This document shows positions 1-5,379 of a stretch of DNA of 7,108 nucleotides, piece by piece. The notes below the pieces were generated by a model. That model did not search any database. It saw only the letters and a list, made by a program, of their open reading frames with translations, and was not told where the DNA came from. The position numbers were made by a program, and so were the translations under genes. This DNA is from Chloroflexota bacterium (GTDB lineage: Bacteria > Chloroflexota > Dehalococcoidia > Tepidiformales > Tepidiformaceae). The stretch covers positions 1 through 7,108 of the forward strand of contig JAKALX010000186.1 of assembly GCA_021823905.1 (NCBI GenBank), written 5' to 3'. The first letter of the stretch is position 1. Each line of letters starts with the position of its first letter.

Positions 1-57
1 CAGTCGAAGTTGCGAATCGCACCGTCGGCCCCCCGTCGCCGCCCGCGGTTGCCCGGT

Positions 58-86
58 TTGCGGCCGTACCGCACCCGGCCCACAAT
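58..86 (+). promoter_or_regulatory. Candidate sigma70-type promoter of the acyl-CoA dehydrogenase gene
   Basis: TTGCGG (58-63) and CACAAT (81-86) are separated by exactly 17 bases, and the gene starts 32 bases downstream. The hexamers match the TTGACA/TATAAT consensus only partly (about 3/6 and 4/6), so this is a weak prediction. No other gene or structure is visible in bases 1-118. Confidence 0.25.
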
Positions 87-118
87 GCGAAGCACTTCTA
101 CCCACAGGACGGACACCA

Positions 119-1279
119 TTGGCTATCAATCTCGGCGACAGCGAGCACGAAGCAGCCTGGCGGCGCGAGGTGCGCGAATTCATCCGCGCGCAGGCGCCAG
201 CAGCTCTCCTTTCCGGCGGCGATCAGGGCGAGAACGCCCTTTTCGGGCGCCTTGGCGCAATCAAGGAGTGGCGCGACAAGGTTGCGGCCAAGGGGTGGGT
301 CGCTCCCTCATGGCCCAAGAAGTACGGCGGCGCCGAGATGTCGGTCGTTGACCAGTTCGTGATGAACGAGGAGTTCGCGGAGGCGGGTGTCCCGTCGAAC
401 GTCGGCGGCTTCGGCGTGATGATGATCGGCCCAACCCTCATCGAGCACGGCACCGAGGAGCAGAAGGAACTGCACCTCGGCCGCATCATTCGCGGAGAGG
501 TTCTCTGGTGCCAGGGCTACAGCGAGCCGGGAGCCGGCTCCGACCTCGCCGCCCTTCAGACTCGGGCGGTGCGCGACGGCGACGATTACGTGCTCAACGG
601 ACAGAAGATCTGGACCACCGGCGCCCAGTTCTCCGATTGGATGTACATGCTCGCCCGGACGGACCCGGACGCGCCGAAGCACCGCGGCATCACCTACCTC
701 CTGGTCGACATGCACAGCCCCGGCGTCACGGTTCGCCCGTTGACCACGCTCGCCGGCCAGCAGACGTTCAACGAGGTGTTCTTCGAAGACGTGCGCGTGC
801 CGGTCAAGAACCGTGTTGGCGAGGAGAACCGCGGCTGGTACGTCGGCACCACGACGCTCGACTTCGAGCGCTCGTCGATTGGCACCGCCATCGGCGTCCG
901 CAAGCAGCTCGAGTCGCTCATCCGCCAGGCGAAGTCCGGGAGCGAGGCGTCGTTCGCTCGCAACCCCCACGTCCGCCTGGAGTTCGCCGATCGCTGGGTC
1001 GAGGCCGAAGTCGCGCGGATGCTCAGCTATCGCGTCGTGAACATGCAGGTACGCAAGCTCATCCCGAACTACGAGGCAAGCATGTGCAAGCTGTTCAGCA
1101 GCGAGCTCGGACAGCGCATCGCAAACCTCTCCATGCACATGTTCGGGATGCACGGCAACGTCCGGAACCGAGCCGCGATGGGTTACATGCAGGCGGTCAG
1201 CTCGACCATCGCCGGCGGGACCACCGAAGTTCAGAAGGGCATCATTGCCACTCGCGGGCTCGGTCTGCCGCGCGGCTAG
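119..1279 (+). CDS. Acyl-CoA dehydrogenase (FadE-type flavoprotein)
   Basis: This 386-residue protein should oxidise an acyl-CoA to the 2-enoyl-CoA with FAD and pass electrons to ETF, in cytoplasmic beta-oxidation or amino-acid/sterol side-chain breakdown. Domains run in the usual order: helical N-terminal part (about 1-125), middle beta domain with the flavin/substrate motif GYSEPGAGSD (133-142) and NGQKIWTTGA (160-169), then the C-terminal helical domain ending IAGGTTEVQKGIIATRGLGL. The MCAD-type catalytic Glu would lie in this last motif, but Gly is present. Glu250 in LDFERSSIG aligns instead with the IVD-type base on helix G, which suggests an isovaleryl-CoA-dehydrogenase-like or mycobacterial FadE26/28-like active site. 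The start is TTG at 119, with AGGACGG about 7 bases upstream and a typical family N-terminus; no in-frame ATG fits better. The length is normal. It stands alone and ends before a hairpin terminator. Substrate cannot be told from sequence. Confidence 0.93.
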   Translation: MAINLGDSEHEAAWRREVREFIRAQAPAALLSGGDQGENALFGRLGAIKEWRDKVAAKGWVAPSWPKKYGGAEMSVVDQFVMNEEFAEAGVPSNVGGFGVMMIGPTLIEHGTEEQKELHLGRIIRGEVLWCQGYSEPGAGSDLAALQTRAVRDGDDYVLNGQKIWTTGAQFSDWMYMLARTDPDAPKHRGITYLLVDMHSPGVTVRPLTTLAGQQTFNEVFFEDVRVPVKNRVGEENRGWYVGTTTLDFERSSIGTAIGVRKQLESLIRQAKSGSEASFARNPHVRLEFADRWVEAEVARMLSYRVVNMQVRKLIPNYEASMCKLFSSELGQRIANLSMHMFGMHGNVRNRAAMGYMQAVSSTIAGGTTEVQKGIIATRGLGLPRG

Positions 1280-1302
1280 ACCGCCAACGCCACGCACACC
1301 AG

Positions 1303-1330
1303 GAGGGACGGCCGGCGCCGTCCCTCTTTC
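1303..1330 (+). terminator. Rho-independent terminator after the acyl-CoA dehydrogenase gene
   Basis: A perfect 10-bp stem GAGGGACGGC (1303-1312) / GCCGTCCCTC (1317-1326) closes a CGGC tetraloop and is followed by TTTC on the plus strand. It begins 24 bases after the stop codon. It sits between converging genes, but the T-run is only on the plus-strand side, so it mainly serves the dehydrogenase gene. Confidence 0.75.
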
Positions 1331-1356
1331 CTGTTCGCGACCGGCTCGCCGGCAGC

Positions 1357-1707
1357 TCAGCCGGTGAGCACCGTCGAAATCCGCCCGATCGCTTCGACGA
1401 GCGGCGCCGGATCGACGGTCATCGGCAGGTAGGCCTCCGCCCCGGCGTCGAGGTAGCTCTGCTCGTCGGCCTGCCGCGGCAGGGCAGCAAGGACCACGAC
1501 GTGCAACCCCTCCAGCGCGAGCGCCCTGCAGCGCGCGGGGCTGAGTTCGGCCGCCGGGATGATGAGAATGTCCGACGTGGTCAGGCGGCGCCCGGACGTG
1601 AAATCAGAACGCACCTCGGCCGCAATCGAAACCGCGCGCCCGAGCCGCGAGACAAGCGCCCGCCGCAGCGCTCCGTCGGCGCTTATCACCACTACTGTCG
1701 GTTCCAC
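1357..1707 (-). CDS. Degenerate receiver-like (pseudo-receiver) protein
   Basis: The 116-residue product has the alternating beta/alpha pattern of a response-regulator receiver domain with no output domain: VVVISADG (strand 1, residues 5-12), SDILIIPAAEL (strand 3, 45-55), VVVLAALP (strand 4, 70-77) and AGAEAYLPM (strand 5, 88-96). The phospho-acceptor Asp position is Pro51, the conserved Thr/Ser is Ala74 and the conserved Lys is Met96, so phosphorylation is not expected. The GTG start at 1707 is chosen because the receiver fold begins there; the longer open frame (to 1962) would run into the kinase gene on the other strand. No strong ribosome binding site is seen. It is divergent from the kinase operon, 106 bases away, and may act as a protein-interaction partner or adaptor of that system. 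The fold call is from pattern alone; the function is unknown. Confidence 0.65.
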   Translation of the reverse strand: MEPTVVVISADGALRRALVSRLGRAVSIAAEVRSDFTSGRRLTTSDILIIPAAELSPARCRALALEGLHVVVLAALPRQADEQSYLDAGAEAYLPMTVDPAPLVEAIGRISTVLTG

Positions 1708-1741
1708 GGCGGCGTAGCCTGAGCGAATGAGGCGGGCCTTC

Positions 1742-1752
1742 CTAGGGCCTAG
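1742..1752. promoter_or_regulatory. Short palindrome in the divergent control region
   Basis: CTAGG-G-CCTAG is an odd-centred perfect inverted repeat in the 106-bp gap between the pseudo-receiver gene and the kinase operon. It lies about 60 bases upstream of the kinase start, where an operator, possibly for the linked NarL-type regulator, could be. It is short enough to be chance. Confidence 0.25.
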
Positions 1753-1800
1753 AGGCGCCGCGTGAGTGGGCCGTTCGACCCACGACGCCACCGAGTGCGG

Positions 1801-1814
1801 TAGGATAGGGCGAA
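1801..1814 (+). promoter_or_regulatory. Putative leaderless -10 box of the kinase operon
   Basis: TAGGAT (1801-1806, TANNNT class) is followed by 7 bases and the ATG at 1814, so transcription would begin at or one base before the start codon. No convincing -35 lies at 16-18 bases; TTCGAC at 1774-1779 is 21 bases away. The same bases (AGGATAGGG) could alternatively be read as a poor Shine-Dalgarno sequence. Confidence 0.4.
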
Positions 1815-2974
1815 TGGTCACCGTCGATGCCCGCTTCGAGGCAAACGCGTTCATCGCCCAGCGGATGGCCGAAATGGCCGACACGAGCGAGATGCTTTCC
1901 CGGAGCGAAGACCTCGCCGAAGTCCTCCAGGGACTCGCCTCGCGGGCTCGCACCGTTACCAATGCCGATTACGCCGCCATCTCGACGTTCGACGACGACG
2001 GCAAGCTGAACCGCTTCATCTACGCCGGCATCGACGACGACCAGGCGCGGCGGCTCGGCGACCCGCCGCGCGGCCGCGGCCTCCTCGGCGAACTCGCCCG
2101 CCAGGACCGGCCCATTCGCCTGGAAAACCTTCACGATCACGAGGCCTCCACCGGTTGGCCGCCAGGCCACCCCGAGATGGGTCCGTTCCTGGGCGTCCCC
2201 GTCCGCGCGGGCGGCCGGACGATCGGGTCGCTCTACATGACGCGCGCGATGGGCGCCCCGCCGTTCAACGAAAGCGACGAGCTTGCCGCGGCTCTCCTCG
2301 CCCTCCAGGCGGCGGTGAGCGTATCCAGCGCACTTGCGCGCGACCGCATCGGGCGCCTGTTCCTCCTCGAAGAGCGCGCCCGCATCGCTCATGATCTGCA
2401 CGACGGAACGATTCAGTCGCTGTATGCGCTGGGTCTCGAGCTGGACCTCATGGCCAGCCGGCCCGACTTCCCCGACGAGGTTTGCAGCACACTCCGCGAC
2501 GGCATCAACCGGATCAACGACCTCATCGCCGACATCCGCGGCTACATCATGATGCTCGAGGCGGAAGCGCCGCTCAGCCAGCCCGAGCTCTCCCGCGATC
2601 TTGCCTTCGTCATCCGCCAGATCGTGCCCGCCGGCATCGACGCCGTCGTGAACATCACCGCCGCCGCCCTCCAGGAACTCGGCGCGCGTGAATCCGAAGA
2701 TCTGCTCTACATCGCCCGGGAGGCGCTCAGCAACGCCGTCCGCCACGGAGCGCCGACGAAGGTGGCGATCGACCTTCGGCAAACCGGCGAAGAGACCGCG
2801 CTCACCATCCAGGACAACGGCATGGGCTTCGACCAGGCGAACGTCCGCACCGGCCTCGGCACCGTCACCATGCGCACGCGAACGGAGCGGCTTGGCGGTG
2901 AGCTTTCCGTCCTTGGCATCCCTGGCATGGGCACCACCGTTCGCGTCTCGATACCACGGAGGGAAGATGACTGA
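1814..2974 (+). CDS. GAF-domain sensor histidine kinase, DevS/DosS-like
   Basis: This 386-residue soluble kinase has no membrane segment. Order: a single GAF domain (about 31-175), the HisKA_3 dimerisation/phospho-acceptor helix with IAHDLHDGTIQSLYALGLEL (191-210; phospho-His196), and a HATPase domain with N-box REALSNAVRHG (Asn307), G1 box DNGMGF (334-339) and GLGT (347-350). The GAF segment GDPPRGRGLLGEL, then GHPEMGPFLGVPVR and GSLYMT, resembles mycobacterial DosS/DosT, which bind heme and sense O2, NO or CO. His119 and Tyr141 keep the 22-residue spacing of the DosS heme ligand and distal-pocket Tyr; heme binding is inferred. DosS has two GAF domains, this protein one. ATG 1814 is preferred to an upstream GTG (1766), which adds non-conserved residues and passes through the likely promoter. 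The gene overlaps its regulator by 8 bases. The kinase assignment is secure, the ligand is not. Confidence 0.92.
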   Translation: MVTVDARFEANAFIAQRMAEMADTSEMLSRSEDLAEVLQGLASRARTVTNADYAAISTFDDDGKLNRFIYAGIDDDQARRLGDPPRGRGLLGELARQDRPIRLENLHDHEASTGWPPGHPEMGPFLGVPVRAGGRTIGSLYMTRAMGAPPFNESDELAAALLALQAAVSVSSALARDRIGRLFLLEERARIAHDLHDGTIQSLYALGLELDLMASRPDFPDEVCSTLRDGINRINDLIADIRGYIMMLEAEAPLSQPELSRDLAFVIRQIVPAGIDAVVNITAAALQELGARESEDLLYIAREALSNAVRHGAPTKVAIDLRQTGEETALTIQDNGMGFDQANVRTGLGTVTMRTRTERLGGELSVLGIPGMGTTVRVSIPRREDD

Positions 2975-3632
2975 CACCATTCACGTGCTGCTCGCCGACG
3001 ACCACGACCTCGTCCGAGCCGGGCTCAAGTCGGCGCTTCGCGGCCACGAGGAGTTCAGCGTCGTTGGCGAAGCCCGCGACGGCAACGAAGCCGTTCGCGA
3101 GGCGAAGCGCCTGCGCCCCGAGCTCGTCGTCCTCGACGTCAGGATGCCGAAGCTCAGCGGCATCGAGGCCTGCCGCGAGATCCGCTCCGAGGTGCCCGAG
3201 GCCAACGTCCTCATGCTCACCTCGTTCGCCGACGAAAAGGCTGTCATGGCCGCGATCGTCGCCGGCGCCAGCGGTTTCATGCTCAAGGAGGTCCAGACGG
3301 CCGAGCTGATCGAAGCGATGCGCACGGTGGGACTCGGCGGCAAGATCCTCGACCCCGCCAGCGCCGCCGCCGTCATCGAGCAGATCCGCCGCGGCAACGT
3401 GGTCAGCGAAGAAGACCGCGTCGCCCAGCAGCTCAGCGAGCGCGAGCTCAAGATCCTCGAGCTCATCTCCGACGGCATGACGAACCGCGAGATCGGCGAG
3501 CAGCTCTACCTCTCCGAGAAGACCGTGAAGCACCACGTCAGCGACATCCTCGGCAAACTCGGTCTCAGTCGCCGCGTCGAGGCCGCCGCCTTCGCCATCC
3601 GCCGCGCCGCCCAGAAGCCGCCTACCGACTGA
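2967..3632 (+). CDS. NarL/FixJ-family response regulator, DevR (DosR)-like
   Basis: This 221-residue regulator carries a receiver domain (about 5-120) with the acidic pair Asp11/Asp12, phospho-Asp57 in LDVRMP, Thr85 in MLTSF and Lys107, followed by a LuxR-type helix-turn-helix (about 155-215: LSERELKILELISDGMTNREI, then LSEKTVKHHVSDILGKLGL). It should be phosphorylated by the kinase just upstream and bind DNA as a dimer. The end of the HTH and the tail RRVEAAAFAI recall mycobacterial DevR, although the two residues after KTVK are His-His where DevR has Asn-Tyr. The ATG overlaps the last 8 bases of the kinase gene and is preceded by GGAGGG (2958-2963), so the two are translationally coupled. 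No clear terminator follows; the gene converges on, and overlaps by 11 bases, the open frame of the CoA-transferase remnant on the other strand. Confidence 0.93.
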   Translation: MTDTIHVLLADDHDLVRAGLKSALRGHEEFSVVGEARDGNEAVREAKRLRPELVVLDVRMPKLSGIEACREIRSEVPEANVLMLTSFADEKAVMAAIVAGASGFMLKEVQTAELIEAMRTVGLGGKILDPASAAAVIEQIRRGNVVSEEDRVAQQLSERELKILELISDGMTNREIGEQLYLSEKTVKHHVSDILGKLGLSRRVEAAAFAIRRAAQKPPTD

Positions 3633-3841
3633 CCGAGACGCGCGGCGTCCAGCGGCTGAGACATTCGCCCTGCTCGAACGAGACGCTGTTGCGGTTCGAC
3701 TCGCCGGTGCGCGGCGCTTCGACGTTGATCACCTCGGCGCGGAACTCGGCGAAGAGGGTGGAGCAGAACGGCGCCCGCCAGGCTGTGGCCGGCATTGATG
3801 ACTCGAAGGCCGCCGAGCGGCCCCTGCGCTGCGACATCCAT
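3622..3841 (-). pseudogene. CaiB/BaiF family III CoA-transferase, 5' fragment (copy A, frameshifted)
   Basis: The minus strand encodes the N-terminus of a family III CoA-transferase. It starts at ATG 3841 with MDVAAQGPLGGLRVINAGHS, then an extra base relative to copy B (near 3772-3776) shifts the frame. The shifted frame continues with STLFAEFRAEVINVEAPRTGE and ends at a TAG at 3622. Family members are about 380-410 residues long with this LxGLRVLDLG...AEVIKVE opening; only about 55 codons remain and the catalytic Asp region is absent. The remnant sits immediately downstream of hicA and runs into the end of the response regulator gene. The -10-like box and start codon are intact, so a short peptide could still be made. 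The family call is good; loss of function is near certain. Confidence 0.75.
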
Positions 3842-3880
3842 GGTGAGGCGGGATGGTAGCACGCCGCCGGGCCGGTCGAT
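3677..3880 (-). repeat. Direct repeat copy A (CoA-transferase promoter plus 5' codons)
   Basis: This 204-bp segment matches 4409-4612 at about 90% identity by eye, in the same orientation with a constant 732-bp offset (one single-base insertion in each copy balances out). It spans the putative promoter and the first ~55 codons of the CoA-transferase. Together the two copies bracket hicBA. Confidence 0.85.
3853..3861 (-). promoter_or_regulatory. Extended -10 promoter element, copy A
   Basis: On the minus strand TGC-TACCAT matches an extended -10 (TGN plus TANNNT), 11 bases before the ATG at 3841. The segment from ATCGAC through TGCTACCAT is conserved in copy B, whereas bases beyond it are less so. 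Confidence 0.4.
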
Positions 3881-3904
3881 GCAATGCGGGGCGCTCCGCG
3901 GCTC

Positions 3905-4138
3905 CTACGGGCTTTCGCGCGCCGCCAGGAAGTCTTCGAGCGAGAGCCTGACGTCCTTCGCAATTTGGCGGAGCAGCGTTGGCGGGATGTCGCGGCCATG
4001 GTGAAAAGGCACGGTCGTGCCGCGGCCGTCAGCGTGGCGGTACTGTCGATGGGAGCCTCGCTGGCGGACCTCGGCGAAGCCCAACCGCTCAAGAAGTGCC
4101 GCGACCTCGCGCGGCGCCAGCACGGGGACGTCGCTCAC
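3905..4138 (-). CDS. hicA: HicA-family mRNA interferase toxin
   Basis: This 77-residue protein matches HicA toxins, double-stranded-RNA-binding-fold ribonucleases that cleave mRNA when freed from HicB. Visible are the N-terminal helix REVAALLERLGF (10-21), the core VRQRGSHRQYRH with the catalytic His30, the strand GRGTTVPFHHGRDIP (38-52) and the C-terminal helix LLRQIAKDVRLSLEDFL. The size is usual for the family. It starts with GTG at 4138, overlapping the hicB stop by 4 bases (GTGA), so it is translationally coupled to the antitoxin and made at a lower rate. Antitoxin-first order is found in part of the hicAB family. The gene appears intact. It ends 24 bases before repeat copy A, without an obvious terminator. 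Confidence 0.88.
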   Translation of the reverse strand: MSDVPVLAPREVAALLERLGFAEVRQRGSHRQYRHADGRGTTVPFHHGRDIPPTLLRQIAKDVRLSLEDFLAARESP

Positions 4139-4344
4139 GCAACTTCGACCGTCTGCGTGCCGACGAACTCGCTCTCGAGCCTGGGATCTCCGTCCTCGAG
4201 GAGCATCTCGACGACTTCCCTGAGGTTCGCCCGCAACTCGTCAAGCGTCTCGCCCTGGCTGTGCGCGCCCGGGAATCCTGGCACCCAGCCCACATAGAGG
4301 CCAGTATCCGCATCGCGCTCGATGACCGCCGTGAAGTTCTTCAT
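4135..4344 (-). CDS. hicB: HicB-family antitoxin (short form)
   Basis: This 69-residue protein has the partially degraded RNase H fold of HicB: MKNFTAVIERDADTGLYVGW (1-20), PGFPGAHSQGETLDEL and ANLREVVEMLLEDGDP. It should bind and block HicA. The protein ends soon after this domain, so it lacks the C-terminal ribbon-helix-helix or HTH of longer HicBs and probably does not bind DNA by itself. Two adjacent ATGs are possible; the second (4344) is chosen because GGGAG (minus strand, 4355-4351) is 6 bases from it but only 3 from the first (4347). It lies 54 bases downstream of repeat copy B, whose promoter could drive the operon, and overlaps hicA by 4 bases. Confidence 0.87.
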   Translation of the reverse strand: MKNFTAVIERDADTGLYVGWVPGFPGAHSQGETLDELRANLREVVEMLLEDGDPRLESEFVGTQTVEVA

Positions 4345-4398
4345 CATCGACTCCCGGTATCCGCCACCTCGTCTCGGAGGCCGCGACCCGCCTCGAGT

Positions 4399-4572
4399 CT
4401 ACACCTGCAACGAGACGCTGTTTCGGTTCGACTCGCCGGTGCGCGGCGCTTCGACCTTGATGACCTCGGCGCCGAACTCGGCGAAGAGGGTGGAGCAGAA
4501 CGGAGCCGCCAGGATCTGGCCGGCGTTGATGACTCGAAGGCCGGCGGGCGGCCCGGGCGCTGCGGCATTCGT
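4399..4572 (-). pseudogene. CaiB/BaiF family III CoA-transferase, 5' fragment (copy B, start lost)
   Basis: The minus strand reads uninterrupted as PPAGLRVINAGQILAAPF, then STLFAEFGAEVIKVEAPRTGE, and SVSLQV before a TAG at 4399. This is the first ~57 codons of a family III CoA-transferase. The codon aligned with copy A's ATG is ACG here (4572-4570), so the start is lost; the nearest in-frame ATG is at 4677, upstream of the -10-like box. The frame has not been shifted. The rest of the gene is missing and hicB follows after 54 bases. Copy B's sequence is closer to the family consensus (AEVIKVE, GQILAAPF) than copy A's. Confidence 0.75.
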
Positions 4573-4612
4573 GTGTGAGGCGGGATGGTAGCACGTCGGT
4601 GGGAGGCTCGAT
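4409..4612 (-). repeat. Direct repeat copy B (CoA-transferase promoter plus 5' codons)
   Basis: Second copy of the 204-bp repeat (see 3677-3880), lying just upstream of hicB. Identity with copy A ends abruptly after the codons for ...NRNSVS on one side and becomes weaker beyond the ATCGA-like block on the other. Confidence 0.85.
4585..4593 (-). promoter_or_regulatory. Extended -10 promoter element, copy B; possible hicBA promoter
   Basis: TGC-TACCAT on the minus strand, identical to copy A, with an ATCGAG block 16 bases upstream where a -35 would be. Because its own coding frame is dead, the nearest functional gene it could transcribe is hicB, about 240 bases downstream. No better promoter is visible directly before hicB. 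Confidence 0.35.
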
Positions 4613-5091
4613 CGGCAGGATCGCCATCCGGCTCGACCCGGGCCCGCTGGATGACCGGTGCGAGGCGACGCCGCCACGCATCGGGTGTCAAAGCACTGTG
4701 GGAGCGTCCGCTCCTCTGGCCTCGTCGTACGCGCTGAACTCGACCGGCAACCATTCTCCGTCGCGTCGAGACCATGCCGTATGCGCCGCTCGCACTGCGC
4801 GATCTGATCCAGCCGGAATACTGCTCGTGCTCAGAGCTCAAGGTCGGCGCGGGGTTGCATAGCCTGCCTGCGAGCCACAACCGAAGCCCTTACCATGGTT
4901 CGCTGTCGCTGACTCCGGTGCAACTGCCTCGATTGTCGCTACTTCGGTCATGGTGACATGTACGTAACACGATTGCATAACAGAAACGCAAATTATCCGC
5001 GCACCAGTTCACCGCAGTATCACCGAGCCTTGTGCCCCGCTCGGTGCTGAACATTGCGGCTTCGGCCAGTCGCTTCGCCGCCAGCATATTG
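4613..5091. other. Gene-poor stretch with lower GC and possible coding debris
   Basis: No gene is convincingly supported here. The part 4940-5110 is visibly less GC-rich than the flanks. On the minus strand one frame is open from ATG 4951 to a TGA at 4838-4840, then again in the same frame to a TGA at 4688-4690; the second piece (WSRRDGEWLPVEFSAYDEA...) looks protein-like. A second minus-strand frame is open from about 5270 to 4890. Neither matches a family I recognise. The stretch lies between two kinds of truncated gene and is best read as degraded or foreign DNA. Confidence 0.4.
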
Positions 5092-5343
5092 CTAACGTGC
5101 TTTGGCAAGTAGATACTTGGACGGGGCAGTTGACCCCCGGAGTAGAACGAGATGGCTGAGCGTAAAACGCGCCTCCCCGCCGCTTTCCCGGATCTGGCCG
5201 GCGGTCTCCTCGGTCTCGGCTGCGCGCCGGGCCGCGATGACGACGCGGGCGCCCTCGCGGGCGAACGCAAGCGCCGTGGCCTTGCCGATTCCCGAGCTTG
5301 CCCCCGTGATCAGGGCAACTTTGCCTTCGAGTCGTCCCGCCAT
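5092..5343 (-). pseudogene. Short-chain dehydrogenase/reductase, 5' fragment
   Basis: The ATG at 5343 is preceded by a strong GGAGGAG ribosome binding site. The first 60 residues are a standard SDR N-terminus: LEGKVALITGASSGIGKATA (5-24) with the TGxxxGxG nucleotide-binding motif, and EGARVVIAARR (30-40), where the residues after the second strand suggest NADP preference. After GGEARF (residue 60, base about 5164) the sequence is unrelated and ends at a TAG at 5092, giving 83 residues against about 250 for the family. The Ser-Tyr-Lys catalytic residues are gone, so it cannot be an enzyme. The break coincides with the edge of the lower-GC stretch, consistent with an insertion or deletion. It diverges from the alkyltransferase-like gene. 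Confidence 0.85.
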
Positions 5344-5357
5344 TCTCACTCCTCCGA

Positions 5358-5374
5358 TACGCGCATGCGCCGTA
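5358..5374. promoter_or_regulatory. Palindrome between the SDR remnant and the alkyltransferase-like gene
   Basis: GCGCATGCGC (5361-5370) is a perfect 10-bp palindrome. Allowing one bulged C, the symmetry extends outward to TACG...CGTA (5358-5374). It is centred in the 49-bp divergent gap, an operator-like position. Random GC-rich sequence gives such sites fairly often. Confidence 0.25.
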
Positions 5375-5379
5375 CCGCC

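Noticed and set aside
308..1297. Long minus-strand open frame across the acyl-CoA dehydrogenase
   Set aside because: An antisense shadow produced by high GC at third positions; the plus-strand frame has clear family motifs.
1766..1813. Upstream GTG start for the histidine kinase
   Set aside because: It would place the likely -10 box inside the gene, adds 16 residues with no family resemblance, and has no ribosome binding site.
1708..1962. N-terminal extension of the minus-strand receiver-like gene into the kinase gene
   Set aside because: It overlaps the kinase promoter and first 50 codons in antisense, is rich in Arg/Ser like a shadow frame, and the receiver fold begins only at the GTG at 1707.
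1742..2980. 412-codon minus-strand open frame across the kinase
   Set aside because: Antisense to a gene with unmistakable GAF, H-box and ATPase motifs; the product is low-complexity and unlike any known family.
4838..4840. Selenocysteine TGA in the interrupted minus-strand frame
   Set aside because: No recognisable selenoprotein family and no clear SECIS-like hairpin after the codon; a nonsense mutation or chance is simpler.
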